Notes: a model not told the origin generated them from the letters alone. Shown: positions 25,914 to 35,502, counted from the first letter of the stretch. The stretch is DNA of 64,000 nucleotides from Microcella alkalica (GCF_014595885.1 NZ_JABUKC010000001.1:620001-684000), one strand, 5' to 3'. Made by a program: numbers and translations.

Positions 25914-26969
25914 GTGGAACCGTCGACACCGCCCCCGCCCCCCGACGCGGCTGCAGTCGTCGACGCGCCCAGCGGCCCCGACTCGAGCGCGACGTCGTCG
26001 GCGCCGCGATCGGGGAAGCGGGCCCCCGCGCAGCGCGCGCCGCGCACGCCGGCAGCGGGCGCCGTGAAGAAGGGCGGCGGGACGAAGAAGAGCACCGCAA
26101 CGAAGAAGAGCGTCGCGGCGACGCAGGGTGCGACGCAGCAGCGCGAGTCGCCCGCGCCCGCCCCGCCCGTGCCCGCCTCACCCCCGCCCCCAGCCCCCCG
26201 CCGCGACGCACCCGTCGTGCTGCGCGTCGAGGGCCTGCGCAAGCGCTTCGGGCGCACGACCGCCGTCGACGGCATCGACCTCACGGTGCGTCGCGGCGAG
26301 ATCTACGGCTTCGTCGGCCCCAACGGCGCCGGCAAGACCACGAGCCTGTCGATGATGACGGGGCTGCTGCGCCCCGACGGCGGCTCGGTCGTCGTCGGCG
26401 AGGACGACGTGTGGCGATCGCCGGAGGAGGCCAAGCGCGCGCTCGGCGTGCTGCCCGACCGCATGCGGCTGTTCGACCGACTCACGGGTGCGCAGATGCT
26501 CTACTACTGCGGCGTGCTGCACGGTCTCGATCGGCACACGGCCCGCTCCCGCTCCGACGATCTGGCGCGCGCGCTCGCGCTCGAGGGCGCCCTTGACCGC
26601 CCGGTCGCCGACTACTCGATCGGCATGATCAAGAAGGTCTCGCTCGCGGCCGCCCTCATCCACTCGCCCCGGCTGCTCGTGCTCGACGAGCCCTTCGAGG
26701 GCGTCGACCCCGTGTCGACCGCGCAGGCGATTGACCTCCTGCGCGCCTACGCCCGCGCGGGCGGCACGGTCGTGCTCTCGAGCCACAACATGGATCTCGT
26801 GGAGCGCGTGTGCGACGCGGTCGCGGTCATCGTGGGCGGCGCGATCCTCGCCGAGGGCTCGCTCGACGAGGTGCGCGCCGGCTCGAGCCTCGAGGAGCGC
26901 TTCGTCGAGCTCGCCGGCGGGCGCACGGCGGTGGAGGGGCTCGAGTGGTTGACGACGTTCTCCGACTGA
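25914..26969 (+). CDS. ABC transporter ATP-binding protein with a disordered N-terminal extension
   Basis: A 351-residue protein. The ATPase core starts near residue 102 (VLRVEGLRKRFGRTTAVDG), with Walker A GPNGAGKTT, signature YSIGMIKKVSLA, Walker B LLVLDEPFEGVD and switch His in VVLSSHNMD. It belongs to the CcmA/drug-exporter type that pairs with ABC-2 permeases. The first 97 residues are Pro, Ala, Thr, Ser and Lys only, with a histone-like patch (KKGGGTKKSTATKKS). The family normally begins right at the core. The permease gene overlaps its 3' end by 25 bases. Confidence 0.85.
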   Translation: MEPSTPPPPPDAAAVVDAPSGPDSSATSSAPRSGKRAPAQRAPRTPAAGAVKKGGGTKKSTATKKSVAATQGATQQRESPAPAPPVPASPPPPAPRRDAPVVLRVEGLRKRFGRTTAVDGIDLTVRRGEIYGFVGPNGAGKTTSLSMMTGLLRPDGGSVVVGEDDVWRSPEEAKRALGVLPDRMRLFDRLTGAQMLYYCGVLHGLDRHTARSRSDDLARALALEGALDRPVADYSIGMIKKVSLAAALIHSPRLLVLDEPFEGVDPVSTAQAIDLLRAYARAGGTVVLSSHNMDLVERVCDAVAVIVGGAILAEGSLDEVRAGSSLEERFVELAGGRTAVEGLEWLTTFSD

Positions 26970-28495
26970 GGCTCGCGCTGCTGGCCTCCGCCTTCCGCGG
27001 CGGTCGTCGTCTCGCCCGCACCGCGGTCGTCGCGGTGCTGCTCGTCGGCGGCGCCTGGGGCGCCCTCCTGCTCGCCGACCGCTTCGACCCGCAGGACTCG
27101 GGGCATCGGGCCGCGCTCGTCGTCATCGCGAGCGTGCTCGCCCTCGCGCTCGCCGTCGCCCCGCTCACCTCGGGGCTCGGCTCGGCCATGGAGCCCCGCC
27201 GCTTCGCCCCCTTCCCGATCCCCGCCCCGCGGCTCGCCGGCGCGCTCGCCCTCGCCGGCGCGCTCGGGGTGCAGGGGCTGGGGGTGCTCGTGGGGCTCGT
27301 CGCCTTCCTCACCGCCTGGGCGGGCACCGAAGCGGAGGGCGTCGCCGCGGCGACCGGTCTCGCCGGCGCGGTCACGGTCATCCTCGCCGGGCAGGCGCTC
27401 GTGGCGATCGCCGCGCAGGTCGCGGTCGCCCCGACAAGCGTGCGCACGGTGACCCACTTCGCGCGCGGCGTCGTCGCCCTGTGCCTCGTCACCGCGACGA
27501 CCGCCGCCGTGCTCGCCGACCGCGGCCGCGACGACGACGAGCTCGGCGAGCTCGCGAGCGTGCTCGCCGCGACCCCGCTCGGCGTGCCGTGGGCGACCCC
27601 GGGCGCCGCGGGTGACGCGACCGGCTGGGGCATCGTCGGCTCGATCCTGCTCGCGGGGATGCTCGGCCTGGGCTGGGCGCTGCTCGTGCAGCGCCTGCTC
27701 GAGGCTCCCGAGCGCCAGCGCCTCGCCCCCCGCTCGCGCGGGCTCGGCCTGCTCGACGTCGTGCCGGCGACCCAGGGCGGGGTGATTGCCGCGCGGAGCA
27801 TCCTCTACTGGACTCGCGACCCGCGGTACCGGCTCGCGCTCGTCGCCCTGCCGATCGCCCCCGTGCTCATGATGCTCGCCCTCGCCGTGGCGGGCGTCGA
27901 CGCGTCGCTGCTGTGGCTCATCCCGCTGCCGGTGCTCGCGCTCTTCCTCGGCTGGTTCAGCCACAACGACGTCGCCTACGACCACACGGCCGTGTGGCTG
28001 CACGTGGCCGCGCACGTGCGCGGAGCATCCGACCGGTGGGGGCGCGCGGTGCCGCCGCTACTGCTCGGCGTGCCGCTCGTGCTGCTGCTCGCCCCGCTGT
28101 GCGCGCTGTGGTCGGGCCTGCCGGGCGCGGCGCCGCTGCTCGCCGGCGTGAGCCTCGGCCTGCTGCTGACCGGCATCGGCGTCTCGAGCGTCGCCTCGGC
28201 CGCCGCCCCGTACCCCGCGCCGCGGCCCGGCGCCGGGCCGTTCGACCAGCCGCCGCTCACGGCCGCGACCGCCGGCTGGTCGCAGGGGCTGTCGATGCTC
28301 ACCATCCTCGTGCTCATGTCGCCCGCGCTCGTGCTGGCGTGGCTCGGGCTCACGAGCGACCCGGCGATGCTCGGGGTGGCCGCGGGCGTCGGCGCCGCCA
28401 CGGGACCCGTCGTGCTCGTGCTCGGAGTGCTGCTGGGCGGGCGGGTGTTCCGGCGACGGGCCCCCGAGCTGCTCGACCTCGTGCTGCGCACCTAG
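26945..28495 (+). CDS. Large ABC exporter permease, about 12 membrane helices
   Basis: A 516-residue integral membrane protein with about twelve hydrophobic helices and short loops, the expected partner of the preceding ATPase. The C-terminal half carries DPRYRLALVALPIAPVLM and LGWFSHNDVAYDHTAVWLHV, which resemble the two-bundle ABC permeases of Actinobacteria. The substrate is unknown. GTG 26945 is the first plausible start in frame and overlaps the ATPase gene by 25 bases, which implies coupling. The frame upstream of it is the ATPase gene read out of frame. Confidence 0.75.
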   Translation: MVDDVLRLRLALLASAFRGGRRLARTAVVAVLLVGGAWGALLLADRFDPQDSGHRAALVVIASVLALALAVAPLTSGLGSAMEPRRFAPFPIPAPRLAGALALAGALGVQGLGVLVGLVAFLTAWAGTEAEGVAAATGLAGAVTVILAGQALVAIAAQVAVAPTSVRTVTHFARGVVALCLVTATTAAVLADRGRDDDELGELASVLAATPLGVPWATPGAAGDATGWGIVGSILLAGMLGLGWALLVQRLLEAPERQRLAPRSRGLGLLDVVPATQGGVIAARSILYWTRDPRYRLALVALPIAPVLMMLALAVAGVDASLLWLIPLPVLALFLGWFSHNDVAYDHTAVWLHVAAHVRGASDRWGRAVPPLLLGVPLVLLLAPLCALWSGLPGAAPLLAGVSLGLLLTGIGVSSVASAAAPYPAPRPGAGPFDQPPLTAATAGWSQGLSMLTILVLMSPALVLAWLGLTSDPAMLGVAAGVGAATGPVVLVLGVLLGGRVFRRRAPELLDLVLRT

Positions 28496-28503
28496 GCGCG
28501 GCG

Positions 28504-28509
28504 TAGACT
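28504..28509 (+). promoter_or_regulatory. -10 hexamer TAGACT, leaderless start for the DUF3039 gene
   Basis: TAGACT ends six bases before ATG 28516, with no Shine-Dalgarno sequence between. It is one of the clearest leaderless starts in the window. Confidence 0.6.
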
Positions 28510-28515
28510 CGGCGC

Positions 28516-28785
28516 ATGGCGACGACCGACAACTCCGGCACCGGTGGCGGCCTCGACGTGCTCGACCGTGAGCTCGAGAAGCTGCTCAACGAGGAGCAGC
28601 TGGAGGACGGCGATCACGAGCGCTTCAGCCACTACGTGCCGAAGAACAAGATCCTCGAGTCGGCTCTGACCGGCAAGCCCGTGCGGGCGCTGTGCGGCAA
28701 GAAGTGGACGCCCGGTCGCGACCCGGAGAAGTTCCCGGTGTGCCCCACCTGCAAGGAGATCTACGAGAGGATGCGCGACGAGTAG
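28516..28785 (+). CDS. DUF3039 domain protein
   Basis: An 89-residue small protein of the actinobacterial DUF3039 family. The core reads HYVPKNKILESALTGKPVRALCGKKW, then FPVCPTCKEIYERM. The cysteine pattern C-x(n)-CPTC suggests a zinc knuckle built from a single Cys and a CxxC. Function is unknown. It stands directly before ftsY, each with its own leaderless-type promoter. Confidence 0.85.
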   Translation: MATTDNSGTGGGLDVLDRELEKLLNEEQLEDGDHERFSHYVPKNKILESALTGKPVRALCGKKWTPGRDPEKFPVCPTCKEIYERMRDE

Positions 28786-28824
28786 CGCCTGAGCGCGCTC
28801 GACCCGCACCGCGAGGCGCCCCAC

Positions 28825-28830
28825 TAGCCT
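28825..28830 (+). promoter_or_regulatory. -10 hexamer TAGCCT, leaderless start for ftsY
   Basis: TAGCCT ends seven bases before ATG 28838 and overlaps no other gene. Confidence 0.55.
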
Positions 28831-28837
28831 GGAGCGC

Positions 28838-29710
<873 letters not shown>

Positions 29711-29722
29711 GCCCCGCGCGGC

Positions 29723-30241
29723 TCAGTCGGCGATCGCCGCGTGCGCGGCCGAGAGCATGAGGTAGGTCTCGGCGTTGCGGCGGATGCCCTGCCGCTCCTC
29801 TTCCGTCAGCTCGCGCCGCACTTTCGCCGGCACGCCGGCCACGAGCGACCCCGGCGGCACGATCGTGCCCTCGAGCACGACCGCTCCCGCGGCGACGAGC
29901 GAGCCTGCACCGATGACGACACCGTTGAGCAGGGTCGCGCTCATGCCGATGAGGCAGTCGTCCTCGACGGTGCAGCCGTGCAGCACCGCGCGGTGGCCGA
30001 CGCTGACGCCCGCCCCGACGATCGTGGGATGCCCGGGGTCGCCGTGCACGACGACGCCGTCCTGCAGGTTCGAGCCCTCGCCGACGACGATGCGGTCGCG
30101 GTCGGCGCGCAGCACCGAGCCGTAGAACACGCTCGCCCTGGCGTGCAGCTCGACGTCGCCGATGAGCGTCGCCGTGGGCGCCACCCAGGCCTCCTCGTGC
30201 ACGCGGGGCTCCGTCTCGAAAATGCGCCGTCGCATCCTCAC
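29723..30241 (-). CDS. Gamma-class carbonic anhydrase family protein
   Basis: A 172-residue left-handed beta-helix protein of the YrdA/PaaY group. Hexapeptide repeats run from VAPTATLIGDVELHARASV onward. The three metal histidines are in GVVVHGD and SVGHRAVLHG. The C-terminal helix EEERQGIRRNAETYLMLSA is typical. Enzymatic activity is not certain for this subgroup. GTG 30241 and ATG 30235 both have a purine-rich site upstream (GGAGGGAGGA) and cannot be separated by eye. It is inserted between ftsY and ffh on the opposite strand. Confidence 0.88.
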   Translation of the reverse strand: MRMRRRIFETEPRVHEEAWVAPTATLIGDVELHARASVFYGSVLRADRDRIVVGEGSNLQDGVVVHGDPGHPTIVGAGVSVGHRAVLHGCTVEDDCLIGMSATLLNGVVIGAGSLVAAGAVVLEGTIVPPGSLVAGVPAKVRRELTEEERQGIRRNAETYLMLSAAHAAIAD

Positions 30242-30279
30242 TCCTCCCTCTCCCCGCCAGTCAAGCAGACCCGCCCGCC

Positions 30280-30285
30280 TAGAAT
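30280..30285 (+). promoter_or_regulatory. -10 hexamer TAGAAT upstream of ffh
   Basis: TAGAAT ends nine bases before ATG 30295, leaving at most a few untranslated bases and no Shine-Dalgarno sequence. Confidence 0.55.
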
Positions 30286-30294
30286 GGGCGCATC

Positions 30295-31884
30295 ATGGCG
30301 ACCTTCGGCACCCTCTCCGACCGGCTGACTCAGACCTTCAGCGCCCTCCGCACGAAGGGCAAGCTGAGCCCGGCCGACGTCGATAAGACAGTGCGCGAGA
30401 TCCGTCGCGCGCTGCTCGATGCCGACGTCGCGCTGCCCGTCGTGAAGGAGTTCACGAGCACCGTGCGCGAGCGCGCCCTCGCCGACGAGGTCAACCGCGC
30501 GCTCAACCCCGCCCAGCAGGTCGTGCAGATCGTCAACGAAGAGCTCGTGGCGATCCTCGGCGGCGAGCAGCGCCGGCTCGAGTTCGCGAAGAACCCGCCG
30601 ACGGTCATCATGCTCGCGGGCCTGCAGGGCGCCGGCAAGACGACGCTCGCCGGAAAGCTCGCCAAGTGGCTCAAGGGCCAGGGTCACACGCCCCTGCTCG
30701 TTGCGGCCGACCTTCAGCGCCCGAACGCGGTCACCCAGCTGCAGGTCGTGGGCGAGCAGGCGGGCGCCGCGGTCTTCGCTCCCGAGCCCGGCAACGGCGT
30801 CGGCGACCCGGTGAAGGTCGCGAAGGATGCCGTGCAGCACGCCCGCACGCGTCTCCACGACGTCGTCATCGTCGACACGGCCGGTCGGCTGGGCGTCGAC
30901 GCCGAGCTCATGAAGCAGGCGGCGAGCATCCGGAAGGCGGTCGACCCCGACGAGGTGCTCTTCGTCATCGACGCGATGATCGGTCAGGATGCGGTCGCGA
31001 CCGCCCAGGCCTTCCAGGAGGGCGTCGACTTCACCGGCGTCGTGCTGTCGAAGCTGGATGGCGACGCGCGCGGCGGCGCCGCGCTCAGCGTCGCCTCGGT
31101 CACCGGCCGCCCCATCATGTTCGCCTCCACGGGCGAGGGCCTGGACGACTTCGAGCCCTTCCACCCCGACCGCATGGCGAGCCGCATCCTCGACCTCGGC
31201 GACATCCTGAGCCTCATCGAGCAGGCGCAGAAGGCCTTCGACCAGGAGGAGGCGCAGAAGGTCGCCGAGAAGTTCGCGACCGACAGCTTCACGCTGGAGG
31301 ACTTCCTGGCCCAGATGCAGCAGCTCAAGAAGATGGGCTCGATCAAGGGCATGCTCGGGATGCTCCCCGGCGCCCGCGGCATGCGCGAGCAGCTCGACAA
31401 CTTCGACGAGAGCGAGCTCACCCGCACCGAGGCGATCATCCAGTCGATGACGCCCGCCGAGCGGCGTATGCCGAAGCTGCTCAACGGCTCGCGCCGCCTG
31501 CGCATCGCGCGCGGCTCGGGCACGACCGTGACCGAGGTCAACGCGCTCGTCAATCGCTTCGAGCAGGCGGCGAAGATGATGAAGACCGTCGCGAAGGGTG
31601 GCGTGCCGAACGTGCCGGGAATGGGGCCCATCCCCGGCATGGGCGGGGGCGGCGGCGCTGCGAGCGCCCGCAAGGCCGCGGCGAAGAAGAAGGGCAAGGG
31701 CGGCTCGAAGTCGGGCAACCCGGCCAAGCGCGCGGCGGAGCAGGCGGCGCGCGCCCAGGGCGTGCGCCCCGGCGTCGCGGCCGGCGGCGCGGGATTCGGG
31801 CTCGGCGGCGTCGGCGGTGCCGGTGCCGGCACCGAGCCGACGGCGGAGGAGCTCGCGGCACTGCAGAAGTTCCTCGGGCGCTAG
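30295..31884 (+). CDS. ffh: Signal recognition particle protein Ffh
   Basis: A 529-residue SRP54 GTPase that binds signal peptides on the ribosome together with 4.5S RNA. The NG domain has P-loop LQGAGKTTLAGK, DLQRPNAVTQL, DTAGRLGVDAELM and SKLDGDARGGAAL. The M domain follows from about residue 325 with MQQLKKMGSIKGMLGMLPG and the RNA-binding NGSRRLRIARGSGT. The last 80 residues are a Gly/Ala/Lys-rich tail (KKKGKGGSKSG and GGAGFGLGGVGGAG), longer than in E. coli and common in Actinobacteria. The 4.5S RNA gene is not in this window as far as I can see. Confidence 0.97.
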   Translation: MATFGTLSDRLTQTFSALRTKGKLSPADVDKTVREIRRALLDADVALPVVKEFTSTVRERALADEVNRALNPAQQVVQIVNEELVAILGGEQRRLEFAKNPPTVIMLAGLQGAGKTTLAGKLAKWLKGQGHTPLLVAADLQRPNAVTQLQVVGEQAGAAVFAPEPGNGVGDPVKVAKDAVQHARTRLHDVVIVDTAGRLGVDAELMKQAASIRKAVDPDEVLFVIDAMIGQDAVATAQAFQEGVDFTGVVLSKLDGDARGGAALSVASVTGRPIMFASTGEGLDDFEPFHPDRMASRILDLGDILSLIEQAQKAFDQEEAQKVAEKFATDSFTLEDFLAQMQQLKKMGSIKGMLGMLPGARGMREQLDNFDESELTRTEAIIQSMTPAERRMPKLLNGSRRLRIARGSGTTVTEVNALVNRFEQAAKMMKTVAKGGVPNVPGMGPIPGMGGGGGAASARKAAAKKKGKGGSKSGNPAKRAAEQAARAQGVRPGVAAGGAGFGLGGVGGAGAGTEPTAEELAALQKFLGR

Positions 31885-31893
31885 CGAGCCACC

Positions 31894-32334
31894 TCAGCGG
31901 TGCCGCACGGCGCGCGCCTCGCGCCAGGCCCGCCACGCCCCCGTCGACCACAGCGCCCACGCCACCAGCAGCGGCTGGAACAGCAGTCGGATGCCCCGCG
32001 CGAGGTCGGTGTCGAGCCCGAAGCCGTCACGGCCCTCGGTGAACTGCGCCACGTTGCCGGGGAAGATCGCGAGGAAGAACAGCGCCGTCGCCCAGCCGAC
32101 CGGGATGCGCCAGCGCCCGAGCACGACGAGCGCCGCACCGAGCGCGATCTCGACGACCCCCGAGGCGACGACGACGAGGTCGGCGTCGACCGGCAGCCAC
32201 GGCGGCACCTGCGCGAGGAACTCCTCGCGCGCGACGGTGAGGTGGGAGACCCCGGCGCCCGCGAGCGCGAGGCCGAGCAGCCAGCGCGCGAGCCGCTGCG
32301 GCCAGGAGGTTCCGGGTACGGGGCGGTCGCGCAT
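31894..32334 (-). CDS. DoxX-like small membrane protein
   Basis: A 146-residue protein with four hydrophobic segments: RLARWLLGLALAGAGVSHL, LVVVASGVVEIALGAALVVL, GWATALFFLAIFPGNVAQF and LLFQPLLVAWALWS. This is the layout of DoxX/MauE-type proteins. The GVSHL and FPGNVAQF signatures match the DoxX-like group. Met 32334 is preferred; a longer frame from 32397 would run through the amidase promoter. Function is unknown. It converges on ffh with nine bases between stops. Confidence 0.72.
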   Translation of the reverse strand: MRDRPVPGTSWPQRLARWLLGLALAGAGVSHLTVAREEFLAQVPPWLPVDADLVVVASGVVEIALGAALVVLGRWRIPVGWATALFFLAIFPGNVAQFTEGRDGFGLDTDLARGIRLLFQPLLVAWALWSTGAWRAWREARAVRHR

Positions 32335-32383
32335 CCGCCCAGCATGCCCGGCCGCGCCCGCGGAAGGCTGAACGGCGCCGTCG

Positions 32384-32389
32384 TAGGGT
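32384..32389 (+). promoter_or_regulatory. -10 hexamer TAGGGT, leaderless start for the amidase gene
   Basis: TAGGGT ends six bases before ATG 32396. Its presence fixes the start of the reading frame that is later broken. Confidence 0.55.
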
Positions 32390-33760
32390 GGCGTCATGAG
32401 CCTCCCCGCCGCCGCGGAGCCCGCCGTCGCGACCGCCGCCGCCGTGCGCTCGGGCGCCTCGAGCGCCCTGGCCGAGACTCACGCCGCCCTCGACCGGATC
32501 GCCGCCCTCGACCCCGCGCTCGGGCGTTCCAGCTCGTGCGCGCCGAGCGGGCGCTCGCCGAGGCGGAGGCGGTCGATGCCCGCCTCGCCGCGGGCGAGCA
32601 GCTGCCGCTCGCGGGCGTGCCGATCGCCGTCAAGGACAACGTGCCCGTCGCCGGCGAGCCGATGCGCGTCGGCAGCGCGGCGACCTCCGACGCGCCCCAG
32701 CTCGCCGACCACGAGGTGGTCGCGCGGCTCCGCGCTGCGGGCGCCGTCGTCGTGGGCCTCACGCGCGTGCCCGAGCTCTGCGTCTTCGGCACGACCGACT
32801 CGGTGTTCGGCACGACCCGCAACCCGTGGAACCCGCAGCGCACGGCTGGCGGCTCCTCCGGCGGCTCGGCAGCGGCCGTCGCGAGCGGCATGGTCGCCGT
32901 CGCGCACGCCGCCGACGGCATGGGTTCGATCCGCATCCCGGCGGGGAACTGCGGGCTCGTGGGCGTCAAGCCCGGCTCGGGGCTCGTGCCGGCCGACATG
33001 GGCGCCCACAGCTGGTTCGGCATGAGCGAGCACGGCCCACTCGCGACCACCGCGGCGGATGCTGCGCTGCTGCTCGCCGTCATGGCCGGGGTGCCGGGCC
33101 TCGCCGCAGCGGCCGCGCCGGGGCCGAGGCTGCGCGTCGGGCTCGCGACGGGCATCCCGACGCCGCTCGCGATCCTCGACGACGCCTGGCGCCAGGCGGC
33201 GGAGCGCACCGCCGGGCTGCTGCGCGACGCGGGCCACGAGGTCGTGCCGCTCACGCTGCCGTACCCGGCCGACCCTGTGCCGGTGCTCGCGCGCTGGTTC
33301 GCGGGCGCCGCCGACGACGCCGCCGACGCGGGTCTTGACCTGCGCCTGCTCGAGCCGCGCGTGCGCGGCCACGTGCGCGCCGGCCGCGCGCTCGCGCGCC
33401 TGGGCGCCCTCCGGCCGGCTCCGGTCGACCGGCTGCGCCGCCGGGTCGAGGCCGCGACCGCCGACGTAGACGTCGTGCTGACGCCGGGCCTCGCGCAGGC
33501 GGGCCCGGTCGCCGAGGGCTGGCACCGCCGCGGCTGGGTCGCGAACCTGCGCGCCAACATCGGCTACGCCCCCTACGCGGCGCTGTGGAACCTGCTCGGT
33601 TGGCCCGCGGCGGTCGTCCCAGCGCCCGGCAGCACCGCCCACGGAACGCCGCTCGCCGTGCAGCTGATCGCGCGCCCGGCGGCCGACGGTGCGGGGGAGG
33701 CGCTGCTGCTCGCGCTCGCCGCCGAGCTCGAGGCGATCGCACCCTGGCAGCGCACAGCAC

Positions 33761-33778
33761 CGGATGCCCGGGCATCCG
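33761..33778. repeat. Perfect 18-bp palindrome made of two convergent GGATGCCC words
   Basis: CGGATGCCCGGGCATCCG is fully self-complementary. It lies in the last codons of the amidase and ends at the base before the TAGGCT element of the next gene. It consists of the recurrent word of this genome followed by its own complement. Confidence 0.85.
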
Positions 33779-33784
33779 TAGGCT
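33779..33784 (+). promoter_or_regulatory. -10 hexamer TAGGCT, leaderless start for the LLM oxidoreductase gene
   Basis: TAGGCT overlaps the final codons of the amidase gene and ends six bases before GTG 33791. Confidence 0.55.
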
Positions 33785-33790
33785 GAGGGC

Positions 33791-34582
33791 GTGACCTCGC
33801 GACCCCTGCGCATCGGAGTCCAGCTTCAGCCGCAGCACGCCCCCTACGAGCTGATCCGCGACCGCGTCGCCGAGCTCGAGGAACTCGGCGCCGACATCGT
33901 CTTCAACTGGGACCACTTCTACCCGCTCTACGGCGAGCCCGACGGCCTGCACTTCGAGTCGTGGACGATGCTCGCGGCGATCGCCGAGCAGACCAGCCGC
34001 ATCGAGCTCGGCGCGCTCGTGAACTGCAACTCGTACCGCAACCCCAACCTGCAGGCCGACATGGCCCGCACGATCGACCGCATCAGCGCGAAGGGCACGG
34101 GCACGGGCCGCTTCATCTTCGGCACCGGCTCGGGCTGGTTCGAGCGCGACTACGTCGAGTACGGCTACGAGTTCGGCACCGTGGGCTCGCGGCTGGACGA
34201 CCTCGCGCGCGACCTGCCGATCATCCGCGACCGCTGGACGAAGCTGAACCCCGCGCCGACGCGCGACATCCCGATCCTCATCGGCGGCGGCGGCGAGAGG
34301 AAGACGCTGCGCATGGTCGCCGAGCACGCGAACATCTGGCACAGCTTCAGCGACGCCGCGACGCTCGAGCGCAAGCTCGGCATCCTCGACGACCACTGCG
34401 CCGCGGTCGGCCGCGACCGCGCCGAGATCGAGATCTCGGTCGAGCTGGGGTCGAAGTCGGTCGCCGAGATCGAGCAGCTGCGCGACCTGGGCGCGACGCT
34501 GTTCACGCTCGGTCTCACCGGCCCGGAGTACGACCTCGCCCCGGCGAAGGAGTGGCTGGCCTGGCGAGACGCCTTGCGCTGA
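33791..34582 (+). CDS. LLM-class F420-dependent oxidoreductase
   Basis: A 263-residue luciferase-like TIM-barrel flavoenzyme of the actinobacterial F420-dependent class. Signatures are RIGVQLQPQHAPYELIRDRV, FNWDHFYPL, RIELGALVNCNSYRNPNLQADMA cut at the cofactor loop, GRFIFGTGSGWFERDYVEYG, and ILIGGGGERKTLRMVAEHA. It is a little shorter than many family members, which often reach 290-350 residues. The substrate is unknown. A hairpin begins at its stop codon. Confidence 0.88.
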   Translation: MTSRPLRIGVQLQPQHAPYELIRDRVAELEELGADIVFNWDHFYPLYGEPDGLHFESWTMLAAIAEQTSRIELGALVNCNSYRNPNLQADMARTIDRISAKGTGTGRFIFGTGSGWFERDYVEYGYEFGTVGSRLDDLARDLPIIRDRWTKLNPAPTRDIPILIGGGGERKTLRMVAEHANIWHSFSDAATLERKLGILDDHCAAVGRDRAEIEISVELGSKSVAEIEQLRDLGATLFTLGLTGPEYDLAPAKEWLAWRDALR

Positions 34583-34606
34583 GCATCCGGCCCATCGCGG
34601 ATGCTC
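34581..34606 (+). terminator. Hairpin of inverted GAGCATCCG / CGGATGCTC words
   Basis: GAGCATCCG at 34581-34589 and CGGATGCTC at 34598-34606 pair perfectly over eight bases. The left arm overlaps the TGA of the LLM oxidoreductase. The T run is absent. The arms are two copies of the recurrent genome word in opposite orientation. Confidence 0.7.
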
Positions 34607-34768
34607 GCCCGCGGTAGGCGGCCGCCTCGGGAATCTGCAAGAATGGGGGGTCGAGTGCTCGCGCGCCCGACCCTCTAATCAGGCCAGCGAGCAACCCTTC
34701 CGAGCTCTCGCGCCGAGTGTGCCCCACGCAACCGGCCCGACTCACCCCCGTTCACACACTGGAGAATC

Positions 34769-35254
34769 GTGGCTGTCAAGATCCGTCTCAAGCGCATGGG
34801 CAAGATCCGTGCGCCGTTCTACCGCATCGTCGTCGCCGACTCGCGCACCAAGCGCGACGGCCGCGTCATCGAGGAGATCGGCAAGTACCACCCCACCGAG
34901 GAGCCCTCGGTCATCGAGGTCGACTCGGCGCGCGCGCAGTACTGGCTCAGCGTCGGCGCGCAGCCGACCGAGCAGGTCACCGCGCTGCTGAAGCTCACCG
35001 GCGACTGGGGCACCTTCAAGGGCGAGAAGGGTGCCAAGAGCACCGTTCGCGTCGCCGAGGCGAAGGAGGCCTTCCAGGTCGACGCCGCCAAGAAGCCCGT
35101 GCTGAAGCCCAAGGCCGAGAAGAAGGCCGAGGAGGCCCCGGCCGCCGAGGCGCCCGCCGCGGAGGAGGCTCCCGAGGCCGCCGAGGTCGAGGCGACCGAG
35201 GCTCCCGAGGCGGAGGCCGCTGAGGCCGACTCCGCCGAGGCCGACAAGGCCTGA
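34769..35254 (+). CDS. rpsP: 30S ribosomal protein S16 with an acidic C-terminal extension
   Basis: A 161-residue S16. The conserved core occupies about residues 1-110 ([23 protein letters not shown] cut short, [28 protein letters not shown]). The last 50 residues are almost only Ala and Glu with some Pro, Val, Asp and Lys. E. coli S16 has about 82 residues. GTG 34769 follows CTGGAGAATC. The 186-base upstream leader carries no evident riboswitch. First gene of a tight unit with khpA and rimM. Confidence 0.97.
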   Translation: MAVKIRLKRMGKIRAPFYRIVVADSRTKRDGRVIEEIGKYHPTEEPSVIEVDSARAQYWLSVGAQPTEQVTALLKLTGDWGTFKGEKGAKSTVRVAEAKEAFQVDAAKKPVLKPKAEKKAEEAPAAEAPAAEEAPEAAEVEATEAPEAEAAEADSAEADKA

Positions 35255-35260
35255 TGATTC

Positions 35261-35497
35261 GTGCTCGCTGACACGCTGGAGCATCTGGTCAAGGGGATCG
35301 TCGATCACCCTGACGATGTCGCCGTCGTCGCGCAGAGCACCGGTCGCGGCGAGGTCCTCGAGGTGCGCGTGCACCCCGAGGACCTCGGCCGCGTCATCGG
35401 CCGCGGCGGACGCACCGCCAAGGCCCTGCGCACCGTGATCTCGTCGCTCGCCGACGGTCGCCGGGTGCGCGTCGACGTCGTCGACACCGACCAGTAG
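35261..35497 (+). CDS. khpA: KH-domain RNA-binding protein KhpA
   Basis: A 78-residue single KH domain. The GxxG loop is in DLGRVIGRGGRTAKALRTVI. It starts with GTG six bases after the rpsP stop and precedes rimM by five bases, the conserved bacterial order. KhpA binds RNA with KhpB in Firmicutes and affects cell elongation and ribosome maturation; the role here is inferred from the family. Confidence 0.93.
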   Translation: MLADTLEHLVKGIVDHPDDVAVVAQSTGRGEVLEVRVHPEDLGRVIGRGGRTAKALRTVISSLADGRRVRVDVVDTDQ

Positions 35498-35502
35498 CCG
35501 CT

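Larger units (their letters stand above)
32396..33786 (+). pseudogene. Amidase-signature family amidase, frameshifted near 32520
   Basis: The first 43 codons read MSLPAAAEPAVATAAAVRSG to ALDPALG in one frame. The protein then continues with AFQLVRAERALAEAEAVDAR in another frame, so one base seems to be missing around 32519-32525 (CTCGGGCG, where CTCGGGGCG would restore the frame). Downstream the enzyme is complete: catalytic Lys in IAVKDNVPVAGEP, the Ser-rich TAGGSSGGSAAAVASG and GMGSIRIPAG. Either the gene is broken, or the base call is wrong in a G run. A GTG at 32536 could give a product shortened by about 47 residues. The promoter and the rest show no decay. Confidence 0.75.
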
